DNA of 64,000 nucleotides from Paraburkholderia sartisoli (GCF_900107685.1 NZ_FNRQ01000001.1:496001-560000), one strand, 5' to 3'. Counted from the stretch's first letter, positions 30,283 to 40,475 are shown. Numbers and translations are program-made. The notes: generated from the sequence alone by a model not told the origin.

Positions 30283-31278
30283 TTATCTAATTCGGTCGGT
30301 GGCCGAGGTGGCGAAGCCGGTTGACTGGCTGCCCGGCGCATGCGCGCCGACGGCCGCAAACCACGCGCGCGCATTGGCGACGTCGCGCGAGATCGCAACG
30401 GTCAGCGTTTCGAGGTCGACGTATTTCTCCTCGTCGCGCAGCTTCTTCAGAAATTCGACGCGCACGAGTTTGCCATACGCGTCGCCGTGCCAGTCGAGCA
30501 GGTGGACTTCGAGCAGCACGCGCCCGGAGTCGTCGACGGTCGGACGCAGGCCGAGGCTCGCGACGCCCGGCAGCGGCTCCGCCTCGACGCCATGCACGCG
30601 CACGACGAAGATGCCCCCGAGCGCTGGCCGCCTGTGCGCGATCGGCAGATTCAGGGTGGGAAAGCCGAGGTCGCGACCGAGCTTCATGCCGTGTACGACG
30701 TGGCCGCTGATCAGGTAGTCGCGGCCGAGCGCGGCGCGCGCCGAATCGAGATCGCCCGCGACCAGCGCCGTGCGCACGCCGGAGCTGGAAATTCGCGCGC
30801 CGGACGGATCGGCGACGGTCGCCATCTGCTCGACTTCGAAGCCGTGCTGCTCGCCCGCTGCCTTCAGCGAATTGAAATCGCCCGCGCGTTTCGCGCCGTA
30901 GCGGAAGTCGTCGCCGATCATCACCCAGCGCGCGTGCAGGCCGTTCACGATGATCCGCTCGACGAACGTATCCGGCGACTGGCTGGCAAACGTCTGGTTG
31001 AAATGCTCGACGACGACGCGATCGACGCCGTTCATGCGAAGCGCTTCGAGCTTGTCGCGCAGCATCGCGATGCGCGGCGGCGCGGCGGCCGGATTGAAGA
31101 ATTCGCGCGGGTGGGGCTCGAAGGTCATCACGCAGACGGGCAGGCCGCGTGCATCGGCGGCCGCGCGGACGTGCGCGAGCAAAGCCTGATGGCCGCGGTG
31201 GACACCGTCGAAGTTGCCGATGGTCAGTGCGCAGGGCGCACGGCTTTCAGCATTGGGAAGACCGCGGAAGACTCTCAC
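30283..31278 (-). CDS. ribF: bifunctional riboflavin kinase / FAD synthetase
   Basis: A 331-residue enzyme that makes FMN from riboflavin and FAD from FMN. The N-terminal nucleotidyltransferase domain shows TIGNFDGVHRGHQALL and MTFEPHPREFF; the C-terminal flavokinase domain shows HGMKLGRDLGFPTLN and EVHLLDWHGDAYGK. I place the start at GTG 31278 (MRVFRGLPNAE), the position used by homologues; the frame remains open to 31329 without similarity. It is first in the ribF-ileS-lspA run and divergent from purN by 126 bp. Confidence 0.95.
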   Translation of the reverse strand: MRVFRGLPNAESRAPCALTIGNFDGVHRGHQALLAHVRAAADARGLPVCVMTFEPHPREFFNPAAAPPRIAMLRDKLEALRMNGVDRVVVEHFNQTFASQSPDTFVERIIVNGLHARWVMIGDDFRYGAKRAGDFNSLKAAGEQHGFEVEQMATVADPSGARISSSGVRTALVAGDLDSARAALGRDYLISGHVVHGMKLGRDLGFPTLNLPIAHRRPALGGIFVVRVHGVEAEPLPGVASLGLRPTVDDSGRVLLEVHLLDWHGDAYGKLVRVEFLKKLRDEEKYVDLETLTVAISRDVANARAWFAAVGAHAPGSQSTGFATSATDRIR

Positions 31279-31392
31279 GATAGCGGGTGTGGCGGGTTTG
31301 AGTAGAGTGGGCCAGATGCCGCAAAACAAACGATTATAAACGCTCGGGCGTCAGCACGGCGGCCAGGCCCGGTTTGCGGGCCCCCTGAATGT

Positions 31393-31398
31393 TAAAAT
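31393..31398 (+). promoter_or_regulatory. purN: candidate purN -10 element, nearly leaderless
   Basis: TAAAAT, extended as GTTAAAAT, followed by CCGCGG and then the purN ATG at 31405. A start at the usual distance falls on or next to the A of ATG. There is no ribosome-binding site before the ATG. Confidence 0.45.
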
Positions 31399-31404
31399 CC
31401 GCGG

Positions 31405-32061
31405 ATGAAAAAACTCGTCATCCTGATTTCCGGACGGGGAAGCAACATGGAAGCCATTGTCCGCGCATGCTCGCGCGAGCACTGGCCGGCCGAGGTCGCC
31501 GCCGTGATTGCCAACCGTCCAGACGCCGCGGGTCTTGCTTTCGCGGCGTCGCAAGGCATTGCCACGGTGGTCGTCGACCACCGCCAGTTTCCTGACCGCG
31601 AGGCGTTCGACGCCGCGCTCTCCGCTGAAATCGACCGCTTTTCGCCCGACCTGCTGGTGCTTGCCGGCTTCATGCGCGTGCTCACGCCGGGTTTCGTCGA
31701 CCGTTACGCCGGCCGGATGCTCAACGTGCATCCGTCGCTGCTGCCGAGCTTCGCCGGCCTGAAAACGCATCAGCAGGCGCTCGACGCGGGCGTGCGGCTG
31801 CACGGCGCGTCCGTGCATTTTGTCACGTCGCAGCTCGACCATGGGCCGATCGTCATCCAGTCGGCGGTGCCCGTGCTGGCCGGCGACGACGCCGCCGCGC
31901 TGGCCGCGCGCGTGCTTGCCACCGAACATGTCATTTATCCGCGTGCCGTGCGCTGGTTCGTCGAAGGGCGTCTTGCCCTCGACGGATTGCGCGTCACGCT
32001 TACGCCGCCGGAAGAGCCGCAATGGCTCTTCGCCGGTCAAACCGCCGGGGAGGGCGTATGA
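31405..32061 (+). CDS. purN: phosphoribosylglycinamide formyltransferase
   Basis: A 218-residue GAR transformylase of purine synthesis that uses 10-formyl-tetrahydrofolate. Seen: VILISGRGSNMEAIV at the N-terminus (phosphate loop), LAGFMRVLTPGFVDRYAGRMLNVHPSLLPSF split around the active-site Asn and His, and HFVTSQLDHGPIVIQ with the catalytic Asp. Its stop codon overlaps the start of the RsmB/NOP gene, so the two are coupled. Confidence 0.96.
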   Translation: MKKLVILISGRGSNMEAIVRACSREHWPAEVAAVIANRPDAAGLAFAASQGIATVVVDHRQFPDREAFDAALSAEIDRFSPDLLVLAGFMRVLTPGFVDRYAGRMLNVHPSLLPSFAGLKTHQQALDAGVRLHGASVHFVTSQLDHGPIVIQSAVPVLAGDDAAALAARVLATEHVIYPRAVRWFVEGRLALDGLRVTLTPPEEPQWLFAGQTAGEGV

Positions 32062-33416
32062 GGCTGCATGGTTTTCTGATTGGACAAACTGAAACACTGC
32101 TCGCGGACGTGCTGAAGTTCGCGGGCCCCGCGGACGCCGCCACGAGCCGCTTTTTCCGCGCGCATCCGAAGCTCGGGCACGGCGAGCGCGGCGTGATCGC
32201 TGAGGCTGTTTTCGCGGTGCTGCGTCGCCGGATGGAGTTCGCGCATCTGGCCGAAAGCGGCACGGGCAGCCCGGCGCGGCGCCTCGCGCTGCTCGGGCTG
32301 ATGCAGACGGCGGGGCGCTCGGCGCTCAAGCCGTTCGTCTCGGACGCCGAATCGACGTGGCTCGAACACGTCTCGAAGATCGACCCGGAAAGCCTGCCGC
32401 TGCGCATCCGGCTGAATCTGCCCGACTGGCTTTATCAGGCACTGTCGAACCGGTTTGAGCCGGCGGAGCTGGCGCAGCTCGCCGCCGCGCTGAATTACCC
32501 GGCGCCGCTCGACCTGCGCGCCAACCCGATCAAGGCGAGCCGCGACGACCTGCTCGAAGCGCTCGGCAAGGCCGGCATCGAAGCCGGCGGGACGCCGTTC
32601 GCGCCGTTCGGCGTACGCGTGGTCGGCAAGCCGCCGCTCACGAAGCTCGATGCGTTCCAGAACGGCTGGGTCGAAGTGCAGGACGAAGGCAGCCAGCTGC
32701 TGTGCTCGCTCGTCGCGCCGAAGCGCGGCGAGATGATCGTCGACTTCTGCGCGGGCGCGGGTGGCAAGACGCTCGCACTCGGCGCCGCGATGCGCTCGAC
32801 GGGCCGTCTCTATGCGTTCGACATCTCCGAGCGGCGTCTCGCGAAGCTGAAGCCGCGCCTTGCGCGCAGCGGCCTGTCGAACGTGAACCCGGTGCTGATC
32901 GACAGCGAACACGACGCGAAGATCAAGCGCCTCGCGGGCAAGATCGACCGCGTGCTGGTGGACGCGCCGTGCAGCGGCCTAGGCACGCTGCGTCGCAATC
33001 CGGACCTGAAGTGGCGTCAGTCGCCGGAATCGGTCGCCGAACTGGCGCCGAAACAGGCGTCGATTCTGGCGAGCGCGGCGCGTCTCGTGAAGAAGGGCGG
33101 GCGGCTGGTATATGCGACCTGCAGCATTCTCGAAGCCGAGAACGAAGTGGTCGTGAAGCAGTTCCTCGCCAATCATCCGGATTTCGTGCTGATTCCGGCG
33201 GGCGACGTGCTCGCCGAGCAGCGCATCGATCTGCCGATGGGCGATTACCTGTCGCTGTGGCCGCATCTTCACGCGACAGACGGTTTCTTTGCGGCCGTGA
33301 TGGAGCGCCGGGCGTCCGTGGCGGTGGCTGCACCTGCCGCGACCGAAGCGACGACAGACGCCACCGAAGCGACAGACGCCACCGAAGCACCAGGCACGGC
33401 AGACGCCACCGAGTAA
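32058..33416 (+). CDS. RsmB/NOP-family rRNA (cytosine-C5) methyltransferase
   Basis: A 452-residue SAM-dependent RNA methyltransferase. The SAM motif is VDFCAGAGGKTLALGA; the two catalytic Cys motifs are VDAPCSGLGTLRRNPDLKW and YATCSILEAEN. An N-terminal helical region (about 1-140) precedes the catalytic domain. The C-terminus carries an unusual Thr/Glu/Ala tail of TEATDATEA repeats after residue 425. The start at 32058 (MRLHGFLIGQTE) overlaps the purN stop by four bases. It resembles RsmB but is not next to fmt, so the exact target (16S C967 or another cytosine) is uncertain. Confidence 0.9.
   Translation: MRLHGFLIGQTETLLADVLKFAGPADAATSRFFRAHPKLGHGERGVIAEAVFAVLRRRMEFAHLAESGTGSPARRLALLGLMQTAGRSALKPFVSDAESTWLEHVSKIDPESLPLRIRLNLPDWLYQALSNRFEPAELAQLAAALNYPAPLDLRANPIKASRDDLLEALGKAGIEAGGTPFAPFGVRVVGKPPLTKLDAFQNGWVEVQDEGSQLLCSLVAPKRGEMIVDFCAGAGGKTLALGAAMRSTGRLYAFDISERRLAKLKPRLARSGLSNVNPVLIDSEHDAKIKRLAGKIDRVLVDAPCSGLGTLRRNPDLKWRQSPESVAELAPKQASILASAARLVKKGGRLVYATCSILEAENEVVVKQFLANHPDFVLIPAGDVLAEQRIDLPMGDYLSLWPHLHATDGFFAAVMERRASVAVAAPAATEATTDATEATDATEAPGTADATE
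33340..33413 (+). repeat. short tandem repeats coding the C-terminal Thr/Glu/Ala tail
   Basis: ACAGACGCCACCGAAGC occurs twice, close together, and a third near-copy (GCAGACGCCACCGAG) ends the gene. They encode TDATEA-like units absent from the conserved domain. Confidence 0.75.
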
Positions 33417-33483
33417 CCCCGAAAGCGCCCGCCCGCCGCGAAACGCGCGGCCGGGCCGGGGGCCGGAAAGGGCACGGACAATC

Positions 33484-34836
33484 ATGGAAGAACGCCTTTT
33501 TTCTCACATGCTGGGCGACATCGCGCGCGACTTCGGTCAGCCGGTGATCCTGTGGCAGGCGGCGATCCTGCTCTCCACGCTGGCTGTCGCGTGGATCGTC
33601 GCGCGCCTGTTGCGCCGCACGCTCGACCTGCGGCGCCAGACGCGCTACGAGAAGCTGCGCTTCGGTGCGGAAAGCCTCAATAAGGCGTTCTTTCCGCTCG
33701 TCGGCGGCGTGTTCGTGTGGCTTGCGAGCACGATCACCGCGCATTTCATGCACACGGCGCTGCTCGATCTGGCGCTCGTGCCGCTCTTCGGCATCGGCCT
33801 GATCTACATCGCGTTCTATTTCGCGCGCCGCGTCTTCAGCAGCGACGGCGAGGCACACGGCCTGCTGTTTCTCGTCGAGAAGGTTGTCTCGGTGGCCGTC
33901 TGGATCGGCATGGCGCTGACCGTGATGGGCATCCAGGACTCCGTGCTCGCGTGGATGGGCAGCGTCAAATTCCGCGTCGCGAACGCGCACATGACGCTGC
34001 TGTCGCTGTCGACGGGCCTCCTGTGGGTCTGCGTCACGATGATCGTTGCGATGTGGCTTGGCTCGGCGTTCGAAGATCGCCTGACGCGCTCGACCACGCT
34101 CGATGCAAACCTGAAGGTCGTGCTCGCGCGCCTCGGCCGTGCGCTGCTGATGCTGGCCGCGATCCTGATCAGCCTCTCGCTTGTGGGCATCGACGTGACC
34201 GTGCTGGGCGTGTTTGGCGGCGCGCTCGGTGTCGGGCTGGGGTTTGGCCTGCAGAAGATCGCGAGCAACTACGTGTCGGGCTTCATCATCCTGATCGACC
34301 GGTCGCTGCGCATCGGCGACACGATCAGCGTGACCGGTCTGCAGGGCATGGTGACGCAGATCCGCACGCGCTATACGGTGGTGCGCGGACTCGACGGCAT
34401 CGAAACGCTGATCCCGAACGAGAAACTCATCACCGACGTCGTGCAGAACCAGTCGTCGTATCTGACGCGTGGTTACGCGAAGGCGGCGGTGCAGATCGCC
34501 TACACGTCCGATCTCGATCAGGCGATGGCGCTGCTCGTTCAGGCCGCGAAAGACGTACCCCGTGTGCTGCAGGAGCCGGCGCCGACGCCATACCTCGTCA
34601 GCTTCGGCACCGATGGCATCAATCTCGAACTCGGTTTCTGGATCGAGAACGCCGCCCAGGGCACGTCAGGCGTGCGCTCGGCGATCAACCTGAACATCTG
34701 GCGGCTGTTCGCGGCCAACGGCATTTCCATTCCGTTCGCGCAACGCGAAGTGCGGATCGTCGGCGGCAGCGACATTCTGTCGCAGGCGGTAACGCTGACC
34801 GGTCAAACCGCCGGCAAAGCCGACAACGGCGCCTGA
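33484..34836 (+). CDS. MscS-family mechanosensitive channel
   Basis: A 450-residue inner-membrane protein. Five or so hydrophobic helices occupy the N-terminal half; the pore helix and hinge are in VTVLGVFGGALGVGLGFGLQ, and the beta domain follows with DRSLRIGDTISVTGLQGMVTQI and LIPNEKLITDVVQN. These are the most conserved MscS segments. It would release solutes during hypo-osmotic shock. It is larger than Escherichia coli MscS (286 residues) because of extra N-terminal helices. It lies 67 bp after the methyltransferase gene and may be co-transcribed. Confidence 0.92.
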   Translation: MEERLFSHMLGDIARDFGQPVILWQAAILLSTLAVAWIVARLLRRTLDLRRQTRYEKLRFGAESLNKAFFPLVGGVFVWLASTITAHFMHTALLDLALVPLFGIGLIYIAFYFARRVFSSDGEAHGLLFLVEKVVSVAVWIGMALTVMGIQDSVLAWMGSVKFRVANAHMTLLSLSTGLLWVCVTMIVAMWLGSAFEDRLTRSTTLDANLKVVLARLGRALLMLAAILISLSLVGIDVTVLGVFGGALGVGLGFGLQKIASNYVSGFIILIDRSLRIGDTISVTGLQGMVTQIRTRYTVVRGLDGIETLIPNEKLITDVVQNQSSYLTRGYAKAAVQIAYTSDLDQAMALLVQAAKDVPRVLQEPAPTPYLVSFGTDGINLELGFWIENAAQGTSGVRSAINLNIWRLFAANGISIPFAQREVRIVGGSDILSQAVTLTGQTAGKADNGA

Positions 34837-35053
34837 CAGGCGGGACGGCGTTGTCGCCCTCGGTTCGCAGCACGATTTACCCGAATTCTGGGCTTTCGGA
34901 TCGCATATTCTTTGCGATGCTACAAAAAAATCCTCATTTGTTACAAACACTTGGAACGGTTCTAGTAAAATGCCGTCGAATCCTGATGAATGCTTTCACT
35001 TTCTTGACATCGGCCTTTTCGGCAGATGTCGCACGTCACACAGGTAAACTGAC

Positions 35054-36250
35054 TTGCTGAACTCCCTGCTCGACTTTCTTGCCCACGGCCTGCTTCGTCT
35101 CTCGTGGTGGCAACTCGTGCTTTACACGCTCGCGGTGACGCACGTCACCATCATTGGCGTGACGGTCTATCTCCATCGCTGCCAGGCACACCGTGCGCTG
35201 GATCTGCACCCTGTCGTCAGTCACTTTTTCCGCTTCTGGCTGTGGATGACCACGGGCATGCTGACGGCGCAGTGGGCTGCGATTCACCGCAAGCACCACG
35301 CGAAGTGCGAGACCGAAGAAGATCCGCACAGCCCGCAGACGCGCGGCATCTGGAAGGTGCTGCTCGAAGGCGCGGAACTGTATCGCGCTGAAGCGAAGAA
35401 CGAAGAAACGCTGCGCAAGTTCAGCCACGGCACGCCGAACGACTGGATCGAACGCAACGTCTACACGAAGTATCCGATCCTCGGCATCAGCGTGATGATG
35501 GTGATTAACGTTGCGTTGTTCGGCATCGTCGGCCTGAGCGTCTGGGCTGTGCAGATGATCTGGATTCCGTTCTGGGCGGCGGGCGTCGTGAACGGCCTCG
35601 CGCACTGGTGGGGTTACCGCAACTTCAACTCGGCGGATGCGAGCACGAACATCTTCCCGTGGGGCATCCTGATCGGCGGCGAAGAACTGCACAACAACCA
35701 TCACACGTATGCCACGTCGGCAAAGCTGTCGAACAAGTGGTACGAGTTCGACATCGGCTGGATGTATATCCGCATCATGTCGGCGTTCAGGCTGGCCAAG
35801 GTGAAGAAGATCGCGCCGACACCGCGTCTCACGTCGGGCAAGCTGGTGCTCGATCAGGACACGCTGCAAGCGGTGCTTGCGAACCGCTACGAAGTGATGG
35901 CGCGTTACGGCAAGGCGCTCAAGCGCGCGTATCGCCAGGAACTGGCACACCTGAAAGAAGGCGGTGCGCGTGAGAAGTATCAACTGATGCGCGGCGCACG
36001 CAAGTGGGTCCACAAGGAAGAAGACGGTCTCGACGAACCGCAGAAGCGTCAGCTTCCGCAGCTTTTCGCAAACAGCCAGAAGCTGCGCACATACATCGAA
36101 CTGCGTAGCGACCTCGCGGCGATGTGGGAGCGCTCCAATGCATCGCGCGAACAATTGCTCGTGCAACTGCAGGACTGGTGTCATCGTGCCGAACAAAGCG
36201 GCATCAAGGCGCTGCAGGAATTCGCGCTGCGACTTCGTCGTTATGCCTGA
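35054..36250 (+). CDS. acyl-chain fatty acid desaturase, DesA type
   Basis: A 398-residue membrane di-iron desaturase. The three His boxes are present: HRCQAH, HRKHH and HNNHH, together with hydrophobic segments at about residues 15-40, 60-80 and 140-190. A long C-terminal cytoplasmic helical region (about 250-398) is typical of the Burkholderia form. It probably introduces a delta-9 double bond in membrane acyl chains, adjusting fluidity. The start is TTG at 35054, which fits homologues; no ATG gives the full first helix. The 217-bp upstream region is AT-rich and may hold its promoter. Confidence 0.88.
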   Translation: MLNSLLDFLAHGLLRLSWWQLVLYTLAVTHVTIIGVTVYLHRCQAHRALDLHPVVSHFFRFWLWMTTGMLTAQWAAIHRKHHAKCETEEDPHSPQTRGIWKVLLEGAELYRAEAKNEETLRKFSHGTPNDWIERNVYTKYPILGISVMMVINVALFGIVGLSVWAVQMIWIPFWAAGVVNGLAHWWGYRNFNSADASTNIFPWGILIGGEELHNNHHTYATSAKLSNKWYEFDIGWMYIRIMSAFRLAKVKKIAPTPRLTSGKLVLDQDTLQAVLANRYEVMARYGKALKRAYRQELAHLKEGGAREKYQLMRGARKWVHKEEDGLDEPQKRQLPQLFANSQKLRTYIELRSDLAAMWERSNASREQLLVQLQDWCHRAEQSGIKALQEFALRLRRYA

Positions 36251-36291
36251 TCCCGGCTGATCCCGAAATACTTTAAAATTTCGGAACGTCA

Positions 36292-36317
36292 CAAAACCCC
36301 GCGTTGGCGGGGTTTTG
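36292..36317 (+). terminator. intrinsic terminator of the desaturase gene
   Basis: Stem CAAAACCCCGC/GCGGGGTTTTG with a 4-nt loop, 42 bp after the stop codon. Confidence 0.85.
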
Positions 36318-36381
36318 CTTTTTGGGCTGGCGAAAACGTGCGCGAAGTGCGCGATGGCAGATCGGCAGGGCAGAGGAGATC

Positions 36382-37518
36382 ATGAATCAGGAGATCAGGA
36401 GCGTCGAATACGACCGGCCGCAAGTGCAGGGTTTGACGTGCGGCGTGGGTCAGGCGTGGGCGAAGGTGCCCGACGTGCCGTCGGCGCAGGAGAAGGTTGC
36501 GTTGAAAGCGCGTATACGCGCGCTGCTTGCGCGCGAAAAGGCGGTGCTCGTCGCGCATTATTATGTGGATGCCGAGTTGCAGGAACTGGCCGACGAGACC
36601 GGCGGCTGCGTTGCTGATTCGCTGGAGATGGCGCGTTTCGGCCGCGATCATGACGCCCGGACGCTGGTTGTGGCCGGCGTGCGTTTCATGGGTGAGACGG
36701 CAAAGATTCTGAGTCCGGACAAGCGCATTCTGATGCCGGATCTCGACGCGACCTGTTCGCTCGACCTCGGCTGCCCGGTCGATGAGTTTTCCGCGTTCTG
36801 CGATGCGCATCCGGATCGCACCGTGGTCGTCTACGCCAACACCAGCGCGGCCGTGAAGGCGCGCGCGGACTGGATGGTGACATCGTCGATCGGGCTCGAG
36901 ATCGTCGCCGATCTGCACGCGCGCGGCGAAAAGATCATCTGGGCGCCGGACCGTCACCTCGGCGGCTATATTCAGAAGAAAACTGGCGCCGACATGCTGC
37001 TGTGGCAGGGCTCGTGTCTCGTTCACGACGAATTCAAAGGTATCGAACTCGATCTGCTGCGCGCGGAATATCCCGGCGCCAAGGTGCTGGTGCATCCGGA
37101 ATCGCCGGAAGGTGTGGTCGCACAGGCTGACGTCGTCGGCTCGACGACGCAGTTGATCGACGCCGCCCAGCGTCTCGACGCAACGCATTTCATCGTGGCA
37201 ACCGATCTCGGTATCCTTCACAAGATGCGTCTGGCGGCGCCCGGCAAGACGTTCATCGAAGCGCCGACGGCCGGCAACAGCGCTACGTGCAAGAGTTGCG
37301 CGCACTGTCCGTGGATGGCGATGAACGGTCTCGCCAATCTCGCTGACGTGCTGGAGCGCGGGCATAACGAAATTGCCGTCGATCGTGCAATCGGCGAGCG
37401 CGCGCGTCTGCCGATCGACCGGATGCTGGCGTTTGCCGCCCAACAGAAGAAGCGCGTGCAGGCGAGCGGTGATCTCGCACGGGATACGACGTTGTTCAAG
37501 AACGTGGGAGCGGCATGA
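36382..37518 (+). CDS. nadA: quinolinate synthase A
   Basis: A 378-residue [4Fe-4S] enzyme that condenses iminoaspartate with dihydroxyacetone phosphate to quinolinate. Three Cys-containing segments fit the cluster ligands: [29 protein letters not shown] and [21 protein letters not shown] in some family members is HPESPEG here. The ATG at 36382 follows GAGGAGATC and matches homologues; the open frame upstream is not conserved. It overlaps nadC by four bases; nadB lies convergent just downstream, so the whole de novo branch to nicotinate mononucleotide is in 3.7 kb. Confidence 0.96.
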   Translation: MNQEIRSVEYDRPQVQGLTCGVGQAWAKVPDVPSAQEKVALKARIRALLAREKAVLVAHYYVDAELQELADETGGCVADSLEMARFGRDHDARTLVVAGVRFMGETAKILSPDKRILMPDLDATCSLDLGCPVDEFSAFCDAHPDRTVVVYANTSAAVKARADWMVTSSIGLEIVADLHARGEKIIWAPDRHLGGYIQKKTGADMLLWQGSCLVHDEFKGIELDLLRAEYPGAKVLVHPESPEGVVAQADVVGSTTQLIDAAQRLDATHFIVATDLGILHKMRLAAPGKTFIEAPTAGNSATCKSCAHCPWMAMNGLANLADVLERGHNEIAVDRAIGERARLPIDRMLAFAAQQKKRVQASGDLARDTTLFKNVGAA

Positions 37519-38417
37519 TGGGGGCGTCTGAATTTATCCGCGCGGAAGCGCTTTCTCCGCTCTACGCGGAAATTCGCGCGCAATACGGCGACGCTTTCGA
37601 CGCCGCGATTGCTCGCAATGTCGCGGACGCGCTTGCTGAAGATATCGGCAGCGGCGATCTCACCGGCCGACTCGTGCCGGGGGACGATCTGCGCGATGCG
37701 CGCATCATCGTGCGGGAAGACGCCGTGCTGTGCGGCGTGTCATGGTTCGACGAGGTGATGCGTCGCGTCGATCCGCGTATCGACGTGAAGTGGCGTTACC
37801 GCGAAGGCGAGCGTATGACCGCCGACACGACGGTGTGCGAGATACACGGCCCCGCGCGCGCGCTGCTGACCGGCGAGCGTAACGCGATGAACTTCCTGCA
37901 ACTGCTGTCGGGTGTGGCCACCGTGACGCGGCGCTACGTCGACGCGATCGCGCATACGCAGGCGCGTATCCTGGACACACGCAAGACGCTGCCCGGTCTG
38001 CGGCTTGCGCAGAAATACGCGGTGCGCGTCGGCGGTGGGGTCAATCAGCGGATCGCGTTGTACGACGGCATTCTCATCAAGGAAAACCATATCGCGGCCG
38101 CTGGCGGCGTTGGCGCGGCGATGGAGGCAGCGCTCGCGCTCAATGCGGCGGTGTCGATCCAGATCGAGGTCGAGACACTTGCGCAGCTCGAAACCGCGCT
38201 CGCGCATCGCGCGCAGTCGATCCTGCTCGACAACTTCACGTTCGACGCGATGCGCGACGCCGTTCGCATCACCGCTGGAAGGGCGGTACTCGAGGTGTCG
38301 GGCGGCGTGAATTTCGACACGGTACGGACGATCGCGGAAACCGGCGTCGATCGTATTTCGATCGGCTCGCTCACAAAGGACGTACGCGCGACGGACTACT
38401 CGATGCGATTGCTCTGA
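37515..38417 (+). CDS. nadC: nicotinate-nucleotide pyrophosphorylase (carboxylating)
   Basis: A 300-residue quinolinate phosphoribosyltransferase. Seen: [16 protein letters not shown] at the N-terminal domain, [39 protein letters not shown] with the substrate-binding Arg/Lys, and [20 protein letters not shown] with the phosphate-binding loop. Its start codon overlaps the nadA stop. It converts NadA product to nicotinate mononucleotide. Confidence 0.96.
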   Translation: MMGASEFIRAEALSPLYAEIRAQYGDAFDAAIARNVADALAEDIGSGDLTGRLVPGDDLRDARIIVREDAVLCGVSWFDEVMRRVDPRIDVKWRYREGERMTADTTVCEIHGPARALLTGERNAMNFLQLLSGVATVTRRYVDAIAHTQARILDTRKTLPGLRLAQKYAVRVGGGVNQRIALYDGILIKENHIAAAGGVGAAMEAALALNAAVSIQIEVETLAQLETALAHRAQSILLDNFTFDAMRDAVRITAGRAVLEVSGGVNFDTVRTIAETGVDRISIGSLTKDVRATDYSMRLL

Positions 38418-38447
38418 TTGCGGCGTGGTTCACCCTGGCAGCAAGAT

Positions 38448-38471
38448 AACCCGCATCGCTGCGGGTTTTTT
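38448..38471 (+). terminator. intrinsic terminator of nadAC
   Basis: Stem AACCCGCA/TGCGGGTT with a 4-nt loop and six T, between the convergent nadC and nadB genes. Confidence 0.88.
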
Positions 38472-38476
38472 GCGCC

Positions 38477-40075
38477 TCAGATCGTGCGATTGGACACGCG
38501 CTCCGACGAAAGCACCGTGGGAAGCGCCTTCGGCAGTGCCGCTGGCCAGTCGCGGCTGAAATGCAGCCCACGGCTTTCGCGACGCGAGCGGGCGCTTTCG
38601 ACGATCAACGAAGCCACGTCGACCAGATTGCGCAGCTCGAGCAGGTCGCGACTGACCTTGAAGTTCGCGTAGTACTCGTGGATTTCGTCACGCAACAGGG
38701 CGAGCCGATGCTTCGCGCGCGCGAGCCGTTTGTCGGTGCGCACAATGCCGACGTAGTTCCACATGAGCCGGCGCAGCTCGTCCCAGTTGTGCGCGACGAC
38801 AACTTCCTCGTCTGGATCGGAGACGCGGCTCTCGTCCCAGTCGGGCAGCGGCGCATGAACGGCTGCGCCGAATCCTTCTTCCTCGATCGCCGCGGCCGCG
38901 GACCTTCCCACGACGAGACATTCCAGCAGCGAGTTGCTGGCGAGCCGGTTCGCGCCGTGCAGACCGGTGCAGGACGTCTCGCCGACCGCGTACAGGCCGG
39001 CCAGATCGGTGCGCCCCGCGAGGTCCGTGACGACGCCGCCGCACGTGTAGTGCGCAGCCGGTACAACCGGAATGGGCTCTTTCGTGATGTCGATGCCGAA
39101 TTCGAGGCATCGCGCGAGGATGGTCGGGAAGTGTTCGTGCAGAAACGCGGCGGGTTGATGGCTGATGTCGAGATAGACGCAATCGATGCCGCGCTTCTTG
39201 ATTTCGAAGTCGATTGCGCGCGCGACGATGTCGCGTGGCGCGAGCTCGGCGCGCGAGTCGTGATTCGGCATGAAGCGCGTGCCGTCGGGCAGCCTCAGGA
39301 CGCCGCCTTCGCCGCGCACGGCTTCGGATATCAGAAACGATTTCGCGTACGGATGGAACAGGCACGTGGGATGGAACTGGATGAACTCCATGTTCGACAC
39401 GCGACATCCCGCGCGCCAGGCCATCGCCGTGCCGTCTCCAGTCGCCGTGTCGGGATTCGTCGTGTACAGGTAGACCTTGCCTGCGCCACCCGTCGCGAGG
39501 ACCGTGTGGGGCGCCTCGATGGTCACGGTGCGGCCGGTGGTGATATCCAGTGCATAGAGACCATGACAGCGCCGCCCGGGCAGGCCGAGCCGGTCCGACG
39601 TGATCAGGTCGATCGCGCAGTGGTCTTCGAGCAGCGTGATATTCGGATGATGACGTACGCGTTCGCTCAGCGTGGTGACCACGGCGTGACCGGTGGCGTC
39701 GGCAGCGTGAATGATGCGGCGGTGGCTGTGGCCACCTTCGCGTGTCAGGTGAAAGCCCAGTTCTGCTGCATCGTCTCTGGTGAAAGGCACGCCCTGGGCA
39801 ATCAGCCACTCGATGGCAGCCCGCCCATGTTCGACGATATGACGGGTCGCCGCTTCGTCGCACAGGCCGCCGCCGGCGATCAGCGTGTCGCGCACGTGAT
39901 TCTCGATGCTGTCCGCGGAATCGAGCACTGCGGCGATGCCGCCCTGCGCCCAGTCGCTGGCGCCTTCGGTCATCGAGCGTTTGGCGATTACCGCAACGCG
40001 CCGCGTTTCCGCCAGATTCAACGCGACGCTCAAACCGGCCAGCCCGCTGCCGACAATCACTACATCGAAATTCAT
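38477..40075 (-). CDS. nadB: L-aspartate oxidase
   Basis: A 532-residue FAD enzyme that oxidises L-aspartate to iminoaspartate for NadA. The dinucleotide fold is [21 protein letters not shown]; the active-site segments include [28 protein letters not shown] [19 protein letters not shown] and [16 protein letters not shown]. The C-terminal helical domain is complete. The ATG at 40075 is at the beginning of the FAD fold; the open frame 17 codons upstream is not conserved. It is convergent with nadAC rather than part of that operon. Confidence 0.95.
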   Translation of the reverse strand: MNFDVVIVGSGLAGLSVALNLAETRRVAVIAKRSMTEGASDWAQGGIAAVLDSADSIENHVRDTLIAGGGLCDEAATRHIVEHGRAAIEWLIAQGVPFTRDDAAELGFHLTREGGHSHRRIIHAADATGHAVVTTLSERVRHHPNITLLEDHCAIDLITSDRLGLPGRRCHGLYALDITTGRTVTIEAPHTVLATGGAGKVYLYTTNPDTATGDGTAMAWRAGCRVSNMEFIQFHPTCLFHPYAKSFLISEAVRGEGGVLRLPDGTRFMPNHDSRAELAPRDIVARAIDFEIKKRGIDCVYLDISHQPAAFLHEHFPTILARCLEFGIDITKEPIPVVPAAHYTCGGVVTDLAGRTDLAGLYAVGETSCTGLHGANRLASNSLLECLVVGRSAAAAIEEEGFGAAVHAPLPDWDESRVSDPDEEVVVAHNWDELRRLMWNYVGIVRTDKRLARAKHRLALLRDEIHEYYANFKVSRDLLELRNLVDVASLIVESARSRRESRGLHFSRDWPAALPKALPTVLSSERVSNRTI

Positions 40076-40232
40076 GTCCCTGCCTCTCCGTGTTTCCTGT
40101 CTCTCGCTTCTATCAACTGGACGCACTACGTACGTCGATCAGGCGGTAGAGGATACCGCGCCGGTGACGGGAGGGAAACCTGGCCGGATGGCTAATGAGG
40201 AATCAGGCGAGGCGGAATCGGCGTGGAAAAAC

Positions 40233-40262
40233 AAAAAGCCCCGCAAGAATGCGGGGCTTTTT
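40233..40262. terminator. bidirectional terminator after rpmBG
   Basis: Stem AAAAAGCCCCGC/GCGGGGCTTTTT with a 6-nt loop; on minus it lies 35 bp after rpmG. Confidence 0.9.
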
Positions 40263-40297
40263 GTCGTCAAACTTTCGCCGAACAACGGAAAGCAAGA

Positions 40298-40465
40298 TTA
40301 CTTGATCTTGGTTTCCTTGTACTCAACGTGCTTGCGGACGACGGGATCGAACTTCTTGATCGCCATCTTTTCCGGCATGTTGCGCTTGTTCTTCGTGGTC
40401 GTGTAGAAGTGACCCGTGCCAGCGGTCGATTCCAGCTTGATCTTGTCGCGTGCGCCTTTTGCCAT
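40298..40465 (-). CDS. rpmG: 50S ribosomal protein L33
   Basis: A 55-residue ribosomal protein starting [14 protein letters not shown] and ending VEYKETKIK. It has no Cys pairs, so it is the zinc-free (C-minus) form. It follows rpmB by 10 bp on the minus strand, the usual rpmB-rpmG order, with an AAGGAGT ribosome-binding site before its ATG. Confidence 0.97.
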   Translation of the reverse strand: MAKGARDKIKLESTAGTGHFYTTTKNKRNMPEKMAIKKFDPVVRKHVEYKETKIK

Positions 40466-40475
40466 GATCTACTCC

